A stretch of 64,000 bases of DNA, taken from positions 124,001-188,000 of the forward strand of contig JAHDLB010000006.1 of assembly GCA_018432315.1 (NCBI GenBank), read 5' to 3'. The position numbers were made by a program, and so were the translations under genes. The first letter of the stretch is position 1. Each line of letters starts with the position of its first letter. The DNA is from Anaerolineae bacterium. GTDB taxonomy: Bacteria; Chloroflexota; Anaerolineae; Aggregatilineales; Aggregatilineaceae. The notes beneath the pieces are model-generated. The model saw only the letters and a program-made list of their open reading frames with translations. It did no database searches and was not told where the DNA came from. Positions 8,843-18,006 of this stretch are shown here, one piece after another.

Positions 8843-9853
8843 ATGCCATTCACAGCCAGTGCCACCCTTGCCCGGCTGCCACGCGTGCCACTCGCCTACC
8901 TGCCTACCCCGATCAGCCCGCTCTCCAATCTCACCCGGCATTTGGGCGGCCCGGAACTGAGCGTCAAGCGCGACGATCAAACCGGGTTGGCGACCGGCGG
9001 CAACAAGGCCCGCAAGCTCGAATTTCTGCTCGGGCAGGCCGTCCAGGCGGGCGCCGACACGCTGATCACCGCCGGATCGGTGCAGTCCAATCACGCGCGC
9101 CAGACGGCAGCCGCCGCGGCCCAGCACGGGCTGCGCTGTCACCTCGTCCTGCGCGGGCAGCCGCCCGAATTCCCCAACGGCAACCTGCTGCTCGATCACC
9201 TGCTCGGCGCGACAATTCACTGGACGGATGAGGCCGCCCCGTACAGCCAGACCATCGAGCGGGTCGAGGAAGAGCTTTTCGCCGCCGGCAGCCATCCGTA
9301 CATCATCCCCTACGGCGGATCGAGCCCGCACGGAATCATGGGATACGTGGCCGCCATGATCGAATACGCCGCCCAGGCCAGCGCGCTCGGCGCGTACGAT
9401 GCGCACGTCTTCGCCACCAGTTCCGGCGGGACGCAGGCGGGCATGCTGCTCGGCGTGCACCTGGCCGGGCTTGGTCCCGAAACGCGCATGCTGGGCATCA
9501 GCGTGGACCGCCCCCGCGACGCCCTGGCCGCCGGCGTGGCATCGCTCGCCAACCAGGGAGCGGTCCTGCTCGGCGTGGACTGGCACATCGACGCGCGCGA
9601 CATCCTGATCGACGACGGCTACCGGGGCAGCGGCTACGCGGTCATCGGCGAGCCCGAGCGCGAAGCGATCGCCCTGCTCGCGCGGACCGAGGGCATCCTG
9701 CTCGACCCGGTCTACACCGCCCGCGCCATGGCGGGCCTGCTCGACCTGATCCGGCGGGGGACCTTCGCGGCCACTGAGCGAATCCTGTTCTGGCATACCG
9801 GCGGCGTCCCGGCGCTGTTCGCTTTTCCCGGCGACCTGGAGCGTGCGCTCTGA
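8843..9853 (+). CDS. PLP-dependent D-cysteine desulfhydrase / ACC deaminase family
   Basis: A 336-residue fold-type II PLP enzyme. RDDQTGLATGGNKARKLEF near residue 45 holds the Schiff-base lysine in GGNKARK, and SVQSNHARQTAAAA near 80 is the conserved nucleophile-serine motif that follows it. The family contains D-cysteine desulfhydrase (D-Cys to pyruvate, sulfide, ammonia) and 1-aminocyclopropane-1-carboxylate deaminase; motif reading cannot separate these, and D-cysteine desulfhydrase is the commoner function. ATG 8843 is preferred because the likely -10 element TATAGT (8782-8787) would place the transcript start after the earlier ATG codons at 8789 and before. It is monocistronic. Confidence 0.85.
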   Translation: MPFTASATLARLPRVPLAYLPTPISPLSNLTRHLGGPELSVKRDDQTGLATGGNKARKLEFLLGQAVQAGADTLITAGSVQSNHARQTAAAAAQHGLRCHLVLRGQPPEFPNGNLLLDHLLGATIHWTDEAAPYSQTIERVEEELFAAGSHPYIIPYGGSSPHGIMGYVAAMIEYAAQASALGAYDAHVFATSSGGTQAGMLLGVHLAGLGPETRMLGISVDRPRDALAAGVASLANQGAVLLGVDWHIDARDILIDDGYRGSGYAVIGEPEREAIALLARTEGILLDPVYTARAMAGLLDLIRRGTFAATERILFWHTGGVPALFAFPGDLERAL

Positions 9854-9878
9854 TCCGTGACCGGCCTTACCCGGAAGT

Positions 9879-9907
9879 TTGCCCGGCCTATTCTTTTTCT
9901 GTAGAAT
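9879..9907 (+). promoter_or_regulatory. Promoter TTGCCC-17-TAGAAT
   Basis: TTGCCC at 9879-9884 and TAGAAT at 9902-9907 are separated by exactly 17 bases, 52 nt before the ATG of the propeller protein. Confidence 0.65.
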
Positions 9908-9959
9908 CCGCTCTTGAACAGGACTTGGCGGGGGCAGCATCCATCAGACAGGAACCATC

Positions 9960-12137
9960 ATGCTCGTTCGCGCGTTCCGCGTCACCGATCGGCTAGGCAA
10001 TGCGTTTCTGCGCATCAGTGCGTGGGCACTGGTCGCTTCGCTGGAGCAGGCAGCCAGCCTGAAACGGGGCCTGTTCGGCATTCTGCTCGGCGTCTGGACG
10101 GTCGTGTTCGTCGGGTCATTGAACACCGTGCGCCGCACCAGGCAGACCGCCCAACAGGCTGTGCAGATCACCCACGGGGCGGTGGAAGCCACCGCCAGCC
10201 GCCGCCAGCAGATCATGGTGCAGCGGGCCGCAGAGGCCGAGCTGAAGCCCACCATCCAGAAGGACCCGCTGCTCGTCCAGAACCGTGCCCTGAGCGCCTT
10301 CGCCGTGCTGCTCTTGCTCGTGCTGCTGGTCATTGTGGTGCTGCAAACGGGCAACGACGATGACGAGCCGGGGATCCCGGCAGGTGCCGCCGGCCAGTGG
10401 CCGGAAGCGCGCGGCACCGCGCCGCCAACGGCGATCTTCCCGACCGCCGTCCCCACTGCCACGCCCATCCCCGACCCGCTGCGCGTGGGGGGCAGCCTGG
10501 CGTACACCATGCGCGAGCACGGCCAGCTCGATCTGTGGGCCATCGGCGTGGGCGAGAGCACCCCGCTCCGGCTCACCAACCACCCCGCCGACGACCGGGA
10601 CCCGGCCTGGAGCCCCGACGGGCGGCGGCTGGCCTTCGCCAGCAACCGCGACGGCAATTGGGAACTGTACATTCTCGACGTGGCATCCGGCGCGATCACC
10701 CGCCTGACGTACACGCCGGGGTTCGAGGGCGCCCCCACCTGGAGCCCGGACGGCGCGTACATCGCGTTTGAGGGCTACACCCAGCAGACGCAGGACCTGG
10801 ACATCTACGTGATCAGCTCCGATCCGGGGCGCGCCGCCAGCGAGGGCGCGCTGCGCGTCACCTACGCGCCGGGGCCCGACATCGAGCCCGCGTGGTCGCC
10901 CCAGGGCCGCCAGATCGCCTATACCGCTGTGCGCAATGGCAACCAGGAGATCCGCGTCATCGACCTCAACAACCCCAGCGAAGAGGTAGCCCTCAACCTC
11001 ACCAGCTCGTCCAACATCGACGAAAACCATCCCGCCTGGAACCCCGACGGCACCGCCATCGCCTACACGGCAGTTGTCGACGGCGTCGAAGGCGTGTACA
11101 TCAAATCGGTCGGGGAGCCGGGGGCCGCGCCGGTCCTGGTGGGCCGCGGCAAGATGCCCACCTGGGCACCCAACGGCTCCAGTCTCGTGTATTCACACGA
11201 CACCGGCCAGCAAACGCAGCTCATCGCCGGAACGCCCGGTGGTTTCGGCGCGGCGACCGACGCGATCTCGCTGCCCAATCGCGTCACCGATCCGGACTGG
11301 ACCGCGGCCTCCCTGCCGCGCCCGGTCGTCGAGAGCGGCGGCCTGCCCGCCAACCCCGACCTGGACGGCCCGCTGTTCGTCGAGAACGAGCGGCAAAAAG
11401 CCGATGGCCTGTACGGCATGGCGCCGCTCAACAACGTGTCCGCGCCCCAGGCGTTTCTGTCCGACCGGGTTAACGATTCGTTCGAGGCGATGCGCATTCG
11501 CGTGCTGGAACGCGCCGGCTACGATTTCCTCGGCACGCTGGAGGATGCCTTCTGGCGCCTCGACCGGCCACCGGATCCCGGCGAGCCGCGCCAGAACTGG
11601 CACTATGCCGGGCGCGCGATCGCAATCCAGCGCAACCTGATTTACGCCGGGCAGCCCACGCCGATCGAGGTCGTGCGCGAGGACCGCGAAGTCAACACCT
11701 ACTGGCGCGTCTACGTGCGCGTCGTAGCCGAAGCGCAAAACGGGTCGCTGGGCGAGCCGCTGCGCCAGATCCCCTGGGACCTGACCGCGCGCGGCAGCGG
11801 CGACGTCGAGGATTACGAGCGCGGCGGGCGGCTGAAGGACAGCGTGCCCGCGGGCTATTACGTCGATCTCACCCAGATCGCCGAGGATTTCGGATGGCAG
11901 CGCGCGCCCGCCCAGCGCACCTGGCAGTTCAACTTTGGGGCCATCCAGTTCTGGGAGCTGCACAACACCGGCGGCAAGACCTGGACCGAAGCCATGCTCG
12001 AGCTGTATACGCCCGGCGAGCTGGACGCCTTCCTGAGCGAAGCGACCGCGGTCCCGTCCCCGCCGCCGCTGCCGACCGAATCGCCGACGCCCGCCGTCCA
12101 GCGCACGGCCACACCCATCCCGCCCGATCTCCAATGA
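9960..12137 (+). CDS. Membrane-anchored PD40/TolB-type beta-propeller protein
   Basis: A 725-residue protein with two hydrophobic segments (about residues 38-56 and 103-124) and then a Thr/Pro linker (TAVPTATPIPDP). Five PD40 repeats follow, each marked by W-S/N/A-P-D/Q/N-G: PAWSPDGRRLAF, PTWSPDGAYIAF, PAWSPQGRQIAY, PAWNPDGTAIAY and PTWAPNGSSLVY. The C-terminal half (about 480-700) is a separate uncharacterised domain containing WRLDRPPDPGEPRQNWHYAG. PD40 propellers such as TolB usually mediate protein contacts in the envelope; no enzyme motif is seen. It is followed after 32 nt by an M23 peptidase and is likely co-transcribed with it, which suggests a shared surface task. Confidence 0.8.
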   Translation: MLVRAFRVTDRLGNAFLRISAWALVASLEQAASLKRGLFGILLGVWTVVFVGSLNTVRRTRQTAQQAVQITHGAVEATASRRQQIMVQRAAEAELKPTIQKDPLLVQNRALSAFAVLLLLVLLVIVVLQTGNDDDEPGIPAGAAGQWPEARGTAPPTAIFPTAVPTATPIPDPLRVGGSLAYTMREHGQLDLWAIGVGESTPLRLTNHPADDRDPAWSPDGRRLAFASNRDGNWELYILDVASGAITRLTYTPGFEGAPTWSPDGAYIAFEGYTQQTQDLDIYVISSDPGRAASEGALRVTYAPGPDIEPAWSPQGRQIAYTAVRNGNQEIRVIDLNNPSEEVALNLTSSSNIDENHPAWNPDGTAIAYTAVVDGVEGVYIKSVGEPGAAPVLVGRGKMPTWAPNGSSLVYSHDTGQQTQLIAGTPGGFGAATDAISLPNRVTDPDWTAASLPRPVVESGGLPANPDLDGPLFVENERQKADGLYGMAPLNNVSAPQAFLSDRVNDSFEAMRIRVLERAGYDFLGTLEDAFWRLDRPPDPGEPRQNWHYAGRAIAIQRNLIYAGQPTPIEVVREDREVNTYWRVYVRVVAEAQNGSLGEPLRQIPWDLTARGSGDVEDYERGGRLKDSVPAGYYVDLTQIAEDFGWQRAPAQRTWQFNFGAIQFWELHNTGGKTWTEAMLELYTPGELDAFLSEATAVPSPPPLPTESPTPAVQRTATPIPPDLQ

Positions 12138-12169
12138 CGCGCCATGCGGCGCGGCTGGAACCGTGATCC

Positions 12170-13447
12170 ATGGAACGAAGCCACCATTTGCAGGGCCTGC
12201 TCATCTTGCTCGTCGTCGTCGCCATCGGCGGGCTGTACCTGTGGCAGAACAGCCAGCCGTCGATCGTCGTCTCGGTCCCGGCGGCCACGCCCACCGCGCC
12301 GGATGCCCCGCCCTCCGACTGGCAGGCCGCGCTCGAAGCCCAGCTCGCCATCGCCAGCACGCCGCTGCCCACGCCGGACCTGGACATGCCGGCCTTCGTC
12401 CCGCCCACGCTCCCGCCTAGCGCCGAGCCGGACGTCGAGGTGATCGAGCCTGAGGCAATCCCCGGCTCGCCGTGGCCGACGCCGACAACCGCCCCAACTG
12501 ACGTCGCGCCCACCATCACCGGCCCGACGCCCTTCCCCAGCCCGACCGGCGTGTTCGTCGCGCAGAACAACGAGCCGGTCGGCTTCGAGCCGCCGCCCGA
12601 GCAGGTCCCCCTGGGGCAGCACGCCGACGATCACTTCTGGCTGGTGCGCCCGGTCGATGCCAGCGCCAACAGCGAGAGCCTGTTCTATTATCCCTTCGGC
12701 TCCGACGGTCCGGGCAACGATTACCGCGTGCATCACGGCGTCGATATGCCCAACCCCATCGGCGAACGCATCCGCGCCGGGGGATCGGGCACCGTCGTCT
12801 GGGCGGCCAACGGCGCCACGCTCGCGGACCGTGAGGATCTGGATATGTACCCGTCCTATGGCAACGTCGTGATCATCGAACACGATTTCGGCTACCGCGG
12901 CCAGAAGATCTTCACACTCTACGCACACATGTCGGCCATCCTCGTCGAAGAGGGCCAGCGCGTCGAAGCGGGCGACATCATCGGCTTGATCGGCGGCACG
13001 GGCGACGTCAGCGGGCCGCACGTTCACCTGGAGGTTCGCCTGGGCGAAAACCGCTATTTCTCCGCGGTGAATCCGCTGTTGTGGATCGCGCCGTACATCG
13101 AGACGGGTGTTGTGGCGGGGCGCGTCACCTATGCCGATGGCACGCTGGCCGACGACGTCCTGGTGACGCTCAGTCGCCGCGGACGGGTCATCGAAACCAC
13201 GTCGACCTACATCCGGCCCAGGCAGCCCGGCCAAACGCGCGACTGGACCGTCGTGCCCGATCCGGCGTGGCAGGAGAATTTCGTCCTGGGCGACGTGCCC
13301 GCCGGGGAATACGACATCACGGCGACTATCGGCGAGCGGCGCATCACCAGCACGATCACCGTCAAGGCCGGCACCACCAACTTCGTGACGCTCGGCATAG
13401 ATCCCGCGGCCACGCCCCAGCCTGCCGATGCCCCTGACGAAAGCTGA
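12170..13447 (+). CDS. Membrane-anchored M23 (LytM-type) metallopeptidase
   Basis: A 425-residue protein with an N-terminal membrane anchor (residues 7-24, LLILLVVVAIGGLYLW), a Pro/Thr-rich spacer to about 150, and an M23 domain at about 180-300. The zinc ligands look complete: HHGVDMP supplies HxxxD and GPHVHLEV supplies HxH, with FTLYAHMSAILV between them. A carboxypeptidase-regulatory-like beta domain (VVAGRVTYADGTLADDVLVT) follows to the end. The expected activity is cleavage of peptidoglycan cross-bridges or presentation of that fold. It lies 32 nt after the propeller gene and probably shares its promoter. Confidence 0.88.
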   Translation: MERSHHLQGLLILLVVVAIGGLYLWQNSQPSIVVSVPAATPTAPDAPPSDWQAALEAQLAIASTPLPTPDLDMPAFVPPTLPPSAEPDVEVIEPEAIPGSPWPTPTTAPTDVAPTITGPTPFPSPTGVFVAQNNEPVGFEPPPEQVPLGQHADDHFWLVRPVDASANSESLFYYPFGSDGPGNDYRVHHGVDMPNPIGERIRAGGSGTVVWAANGATLADREDLDMYPSYGNVVIIEHDFGYRGQKIFTLYAHMSAILVEEGQRVEAGDIIGLIGGTGDVSGPHVHLEVRLGENRYFSAVNPLLWIAPYIETGVVAGRVTYADGTLADDVLVTLSRRGRVIETTSTYIRPRQPGQTRDWTVVPDPAWQENFVLGDVPAGEYDITATIGERRITSTITVKAGTTNFVTLGIDPAATPQPADAPDES

Positions 13448-13507
13448 GCCGCCGCCCGATCCAGACGGGCGCGCCCTACGACTGGCCTATTGTCGACTGA
13501 CCAACCT

Positions 13508-13536
13508 TTGCCATTGCCGGGCCGATTGGCTACACT
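13508..13536 (+). promoter_or_regulatory. Promoter TTGCCA-17-TACACT
   Basis: TTGCCA at 13508-13513 and TACACT at 13531-13536 with a 17-base spacer, 59 nt before the PPC-protein ATG. A weak hairpin without a T run (13453-13471) separates it from the preceding gene. Confidence 0.65.
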
Positions 13537-13595
13537 GGATACATTGTGAGCGGTCAGATCAAACTGTCACCGTCAGTTGAGGAGTAGTTAGCGGA

Positions 13596-15731
13596 ATGAA
13601 CATGAAAAATGCCTTTCGAGTTGGTCACCGGGCGGTCATCCGACCGCTCAGCATCGTCGTGCTGGGCGTTGCTCTCTGCGCCAGCCTGGTATCGCCGCTG
13701 GTCACCAGCGCCACCGTCCTCGCGCAGGATGATGGCGTCAACCGCTCGATTGCGGTCGGCGGCATCGCCACGGCGACTCTGGACTCGGAGAATTATCTTC
13801 AAACCTTCCGGCTCTTTGCGAGCGAGGGCGACGTCATCACCGTCGACGTGACGACGGAAGTCGAGGAACTGGCGCCGGTCGTCGTCGTCATCGACGAGCA
13901 GGGCGCGCCCATCGCCCAGGACAACGACGTGAGCAGCCCGGCGTCGGCCTCGATCCCGGACATCGACATTCCGGCCAACGGGACATACTACATCGTGGTC
14001 TCGCGCGGCAGCGGGGCCGAAGGGGACGCCAGCGGCGAGTTCACCCTGCAACTGAGCGGCGTGCAGCAGGTTGGCGGCCAGACCGTCACGCTGGAAGACG
14101 GCGGGATCGTCTTCGATCTGACCTGGAACGCCGCCGTGAACCTGAACCTGGAAGTGCGCGATCCGGTGGGTGGCACGGTCCACGCCTTCAACCCCGGCTC
14201 GCCCAGCGGCGGCACGCTCGACGCGGACATCAACGCCACGTGCGAAACGGCCATCTCCGACCAGCCGACCGAAACCATCGCCTGGCCGCGCAGCGAGGTT
14301 CCCACTGGCAGCTACGAGGTCATCGTTTACTACGTGGACGCCTGCCAGATTGGCGGCCCGCAGGTCTTCACGCTGTCCGCCAACGTGAACGGCGAAGAAG
14401 CCCAGTCACTCACCGGGACCCTCAACCCCGGCCAGGAATATCTCGCGCGGATGGTGCTCGAACCCAGCGGCGCGTGGTCGCTGATCAACGGCGGCGTCAA
14501 CGCCGGGCTGGACGTGTCGCTGTTCCAGTCGCAGATCGCCGACGCCACCCCGATCGCGGTCGGGACGACCGTCACCGGGACGATCACCAACAGCACGCCG
14601 GCCCAGGCGTATTCGTTCGAGGCGACGAGCGGCACGACGGTCACCATCGACATGCCGGCCCTCAACGGCAGCCTGGACTCCTACCTGGTACTGCTCGGCC
14701 CGGATAACACCCCGCTGGTCAGCAACGATGACCGGGACGAGACGACTGCCGACGCGGGCATCGACCGGAATCTGGCCGTCGATGGCACCTATACGATCAT
14801 CGCGACGCGCTACGGGCTGACCATTGGCGGCACCGAAGGCGACTACAACCTCGTCGTCACGACTGCCGACCAGGCCGGTGATGTGATCGATACCGGCACG
14901 ACCGGCGACGTGACCGCGACCGAAACCGGCGACACAGCAGCACTGCCCCAGGGCGCGATCGAGGTCACGCTGAGCTGGCTCACCAACGCCGACGTGCAGC
15001 TCCTGATCCGCGATCCCGCCGGGAACTCGATCTTCGACGACGAGCCCGAAAGCCCCACCGGGGGCATCCTGGCTGCCGATGGCAACGTGGGCTGTGTCGA
15101 GACGACGACCACGCCCGTTTCCTACATCTACTGGCCGCCCAACCGACTGGTGCCGGGCGTGTACGAGATCGAAGTCTGGTATCAGAACACCTGCGACGAC
15201 ACCACGCCGGTCAACTTTGCGCTCACGGTCGATGTTCAGGATCAGACCATCATCAACACCACGCAGAACATCAACTCTGACGATCGCTACATGATCACCT
15301 TCACCGTCGGCACGGACGGCACCACCGTCGCCGGGCCGGGCGGGTTCTTCGATATGGCGTCCGCCAGCTCGCTGAATTACCAGTCGCAGCTCGACACAGC
15401 CAGCCCGATCACCTACGGCCAGAGCGTGTCCGGCAGCATCACCGAGCAGCAGCGCTACCAGTTGTACGCCTTCGAGGGCCAGCAGGGTGACCTGGTCACC
15501 ATCCGGATGGAGCTGACCGGCGGCACGCTCGACACGGCGCTGTACCTGATCTCGCCCGAAGGCATCCAGCTCGCCTACAACGACGACGTGACGCCGGGCG
15601 ACAACACCAACTCGGTGATCGAAGAGGCGACCCTGGCCTCGACCGGCACCTACTACATCATCGCCACCCACTATGGCTTGAACGTGGGCGGCACGCAGGG
15701 CACCTATAACCTGGAGCTGATCCAGGAATAG
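13596..15731 (+). CDS. Secreted protein with repeated PPC-type and DUF2135-like beta modules
   Basis: A 711-residue exported protein. Residues 1-46 form a long signal peptide ending SATVLAQ. The mature part alternates PPC-like modules, each ending in a GTYYI/TYTII strand (near residues 128, 393 and 690), with modules of the type LTWNAAVNLNLEVRDPVGG and LSWLTNADVQLLIRDPAGN (near 170 and 460), which share conserved C residues and a GGxLxAD turn. The two halves are therefore an internal duplication. PPC domains are extracellular beta-sandwiches that flank peptidases, but no catalytic domain is present here, so this looks like a structural or binding surface protein. It has its own promoter and a strong terminator. 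Confidence 0.8.
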   Translation: MNMKNAFRVGHRAVIRPLSIVVLGVALCASLVSPLVTSATVLAQDDGVNRSIAVGGIATATLDSENYLQTFRLFASEGDVITVDVTTEVEELAPVVVVIDEQGAPIAQDNDVSSPASASIPDIDIPANGTYYIVVSRGSGAEGDASGEFTLQLSGVQQVGGQTVTLEDGGIVFDLTWNAAVNLNLEVRDPVGGTVHAFNPGSPSGGTLDADINATCETAISDQPTETIAWPRSEVPTGSYEVIVYYVDACQIGGPQVFTLSANVNGEEAQSLTGTLNPGQEYLARMVLEPSGAWSLINGGVNAGLDVSLFQSQIADATPIAVGTTVTGTITNSTPAQAYSFEATSGTTVTIDMPALNGSLDSYLVLLGPDNTPLVSNDDRDETTADAGIDRNLAVDGTYTIIATRYGLTIGGTEGDYNLVVTTADQAGDVIDTGTTGDVTATETGDTAALPQGAIEVTLSWLTNADVQLLIRDPAGNSIFDDEPESPTGGILAADGNVGCVETTTTPVSYIYWPPNRLVPGVYEIEVWYQNTCDDTTPVNFALTVDVQDQTIINTTQNINSDDRYMITFTVGTDGTTVAGPGGFFDMASASSLNYQSQLDTASPITYGQSVSGSITEQQRYQLYAFEGQQGDLVTIRMELTGGTLDTALYLISPEGIQLAYNDDVTPGDNTNSVIEEATLASTGTYYIIATHYGLNVGGTQGTYNLELIQE

Positions 15732-15750
15732 GCCCCACCGTAACCTGTTG

Positions 15751-15785
15751 GCGCCCGCTTTCTCGACGAGAGAGCGGGCGCTTTT
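15751..15785 (+). terminator. Intrinsic terminator after the PPC protein
   Basis: A near-perfect 14-bp stem (GCGCCCGCT arm at 15751, AGCGGGCGC arm ending 15781) with a 3-base loop is followed by TTTT. Confidence 0.9.
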
Positions 15786-15816
15786 CGTTCCCCGCGCAAG
15801 TGGCTGCATAGAAATG

Positions 15817-15845
15817 TTGACGGATTAGAACGCCTGTGCTAAACT
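15817..15845 (+). promoter_or_regulatory. recA promoter TTGACG-17-TAAACT
   Basis: TTGACG at 15817-15822, a 17-base spacer and TAAACT at 15840-15845. The spacer and -10 hold an imperfect palindrome described separately as a LexA-like box. Confidence 0.85.
15825..15842 (+). promoter_or_regulatory. Candidate LexA (SOS) box in the recA promoter
   Basis: TTAGAACGCCTGTGCTAA is an imperfect dyad whose core GAAC-N4-GTGC matches the Gram-positive LexA/DinR consensus GAAC-N4-GTTC at seven of eight fixed positions. It sits between the -35 and -10 elements, where a bound repressor would block polymerase. The lexA gene itself is not in the window. Confidence 0.55.
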
Positions 15846-15903
15846 ATGGCTATCGAAACATCCGTTCGCACTAGGCGCGCTGATACGCCGTGGAGTAGCT
15901 GCT

Positions 15904-16965
15904 ATGACAAACGATGCTCGCTTGAAAGCGCTTGAGAACACCCTCACCGACCTCACCAAGCGGTACGGAGATGGCGCTATCGTCCGCCTGGGCGATGCCG
16001 CCCATCTGAATGTGGCGGTCATCCCCACCGGGTCGCTCGCCATCGATCTGGCGCTCGGCGTCGGTGGCATTCCGCGCGGGCGCGTCACCGAAATCTACGG
16101 GCCGGAGAGCTCCGGCAAGACGACGCTGTGCCTGCACGTCGTCGCCGAAGCCCAGGCCATGGGCGGCGTGTGCGCCTTCGTCGACATGGAGCACGCCCTC
16201 GATCCGATCTATGCCGAGCGGCTCGGTGTCGACGTCGAGAACCTGTACATTTCCCAGCCCGACACCGGCGAGCAGGCATTGGAGATCACCGAGGCCCTCG
16301 TCCGCAGCGGGGCGCTCGACGTCGTCGTCGTGGACAGCGTGGCGGCCCTGGTGCCGCGCGCCGAACTCGAGGGCGAGATGGGCGACAGCCACGTGGGCTT
16401 GATGGCGCGCCTGATGAGTCAGGCGCTGCGCAAGCTGTCCGGCGCGATCAAGCAGTCGAACACCGCCGTGATCTTCACCAACCAGCTCCGCGAGAAGATC
16501 GGCGTCATGTTCGGCAACCCGGAGACGACAACCGGCGGCAGGGCGCTGCGCTTCTACGCCAGCGTCCGGGTGGACATCCGCCGCATCCAGGCGATCAAGT
16601 TCAAGGACGAGATCCTCGGCAACCGGACCCGCATCAAGGTCACCAAGAACAAGGTCGCCCCGCCCTTCCGGCAGGCGGAAGTGGACCTGATGTACGATTA
16701 CGGGTTCAGCAAGGAGAGCGACGTGCTCGATCTCGGCGTCGAGGCCGGTGTGATCGAAAAACGCGGCGCGTTCTTCCGCTACAACGACGAGATCATCGGC
16801 CAGGGACGCGAAAACGCCAAGCAGTACTTGCGCGACAATCCGGACTTCATGCACGATCTGGAGCTGCAAATCCGCGACACGTACAACATCATGCCACTGA
16901 GCCATTTCACCAGCGACGATGGAGAATACGTCGAAGACGAATTCGGCGAGCTTGTCGAAGCGTAG
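15904..16965 (+). CDS. recA: Recombinase RecA
   Basis: A 353-residue RecA, the ATP-dependent strand-exchange protein that also stimulates LexA self-cleavage. Walker A is GPESSGKTT at residues 66-74; loop L2 and the downstream region [20 protein letters not shown] are intact, as is the monomer-interface lysine-rich N-terminus. The C-terminus is acidic ([16 protein letters not shown]), as expected for RecA. A GGAG site lies 8 nt before ATG 15904. It appears to be monocistronic, with a stable GC hairpin directly after the stop. Confidence 0.98.
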   Translation: MTNDARLKALENTLTDLTKRYGDGAIVRLGDAAHLNVAVIPTGSLAIDLALGVGGIPRGRVTEIYGPESSGKTTLCLHVVAEAQAMGGVCAFVDMEHALDPIYAERLGVDVENLYISQPDTGEQALEITEALVRSGALDVVVVDSVAALVPRAELEGEMGDSHVGLMARLMSQALRKLSGAIKQSNTAVIFTNQLREKIGVMFGNPETTTGGRALRFYASVRVDIRRIQAIKFKDEILGNRTRIKVTKNKVAPPFRQAEVDLMYDYGFSKESDVLDLGVEAGVIEKRGAFFRYNDEIIGQGRENAKQYLRDNPDFMHDLELQIRDTYNIMPLSHFTSDDGEYVEDEFGELVEA

Positions 16966-16971
16966 TCTTTC

Positions 16972-17004
16972 GGGCCGCGCCGGATGATCGGGCCGGCGCG
17001 GCCC
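16972..17004 (+). terminator. Strong GC hairpin after recA, no T tract
   Basis: GGGCCGCGCCGG and CCGGCGCGGCCC form a perfect 12-bp stem with a 9-base loop, starting 6 nt after the recA stop. No T run follows, so termination by itself is uncertain. It also encloses the ATG at 16984 in its loop, arguing against that codon as the start of the next gene. Confidence 0.5.
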
Positions 17005-17028
17005 ACCCTCTCGCCCGGAGCGCTCACC

Positions 17029-17916
17029 TTGACCGGCATTCCCTCTCCAACCATCATCTCCGCCAGCCGCCGGACCGACATCCCGGCGTTTTACATGCCG
17101 TGGCTCATGCAGCGCCTGCGCGAGGGCCGCGTCGCCTATCCCAACCCGTTCTCCGGCCAGGTCTACGAGATCCCGGTCACGCCCGATGCTGTGCACAGCA
17201 TCGTCTTCTGGTCCAAGAATTATGCCCCGTTTCTGCCGCACATGAGCGAGATCGACGGGCGGGGCTACCGCTACGTCTGCCACTTCACGATCACCGGCGC
17301 GCCCCGCGAGCTTGAGCCGCATACGCCCCCGTGGCAGCGCTCGGTCGACGTTTTTCGCTGCCTTGCCGCGCACACCAGCCGGCGCCACGTCCAATGGCGG
17401 TTCGACCCGATCCTCATGACCCGGCACATGACCGCCCAGGACGTCACCGCCCGGTTCCGGCTGATCGCCGCTGCCCTCGCCGGCAGCACGCATCGCTGCT
17501 ATCTCAGCTTCGCCACGCTGTACCGCAAGGTTTCCCGCCGGCTGGCCGCCCAAGGCATACACATGGTCGATCCGCCCCTGGCCGAGAAAAAGGCGCTGCT
17601 CGCAGACCTGGCCGGGATCGCCGCGCGCTACGATATCGCCCTCTATGCATGCTGCCAGGACGCGCTAATCGGCGATGGGATTCACAAGGCCCACTGTGTC
17701 GATGGCGATCTCCTGGCCGAGCTGTTCCCGGATCGCCCCCTGGCCGCCGGGCCGCGCCCTACGCGCGATCAATGCGGGTGCGTCGCCAGCCGCGACATCG
17801 GCGCGTACGACACCTGTCCGCTTGGCTGCGTCTACTGCTACGCCAACCGGGATTCTGCCTCCCCACTCGCCGCCTTCCGGAGCCACTCACCGGACCACGT
17901 CTCGCTGCATGGCTGA
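17029..17916 (+). CDS. DUF1848 family Fe-S protein
   Basis: A 295-residue member of the DUF1848 family. Its N-terminus TIISASRRTDIPAFY and the segment FWSKNYAPF are the family hallmark, and the C-terminus holds the iron-sulfur motif CPLGCVYCYAN preceded by CGCVASRDIG. The family is believed to be radical-SAM-like but its reaction is unknown. TTG 17029 is chosen: GGAG lies 8 nt upstream and it gives the usual short N-terminus, whereas ATG 16984 is enclosed in the hairpin after recA and lacks a ribosome site. Confidence 0.8.
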   Translation: MTGIPSPTIISASRRTDIPAFYMPWLMQRLREGRVAYPNPFSGQVYEIPVTPDAVHSIVFWSKNYAPFLPHMSEIDGRGYRYVCHFTITGAPRELEPHTPPWQRSVDVFRCLAAHTSRRHVQWRFDPILMTRHMTAQDVTARFRLIAAALAGSTHRCYLSFATLYRKVSRRLAAQGIHMVDPPLAEKKALLADLAGIAARYDIALYACCQDALIGDGIHKAHCVDGDLLAELFPDRPLAAGPRPTRDQCGCVASRDIGAYDTCPLGCVYCYANRDSASPLAAFRSHSPDHVSLHG

Positions 17917-17940
17917 CCCGTCCCCCCGCCCGGAGAGATG

Positions 17941-17970
17941 TTGGCAGGCCCCACTGCGTTCTCGTATAAT
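17941..17970 (+). promoter_or_regulatory. Promoter TTGGCA-18-TATAAT before the DsbA-like gene
   Basis: TTGGCA at 17941-17946 and a perfect TATAAT at 17965-17970, 36 nt before ATG 18007. Confidence 0.75.
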
Positions 17971-18006
17971 CGAGAAACTGTTGAGGTTCAAGTAAAGGAC
18001 GTTTCG

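Noticed and set aside
16984-17028. ATG 16984 as the start of the DUF1848 gene
   Set aside because: It lies in the loop of a 12-bp GC hairpin, has no ribosome site and adds non-conserved residues; TTG 17029 with GGAG fits better.
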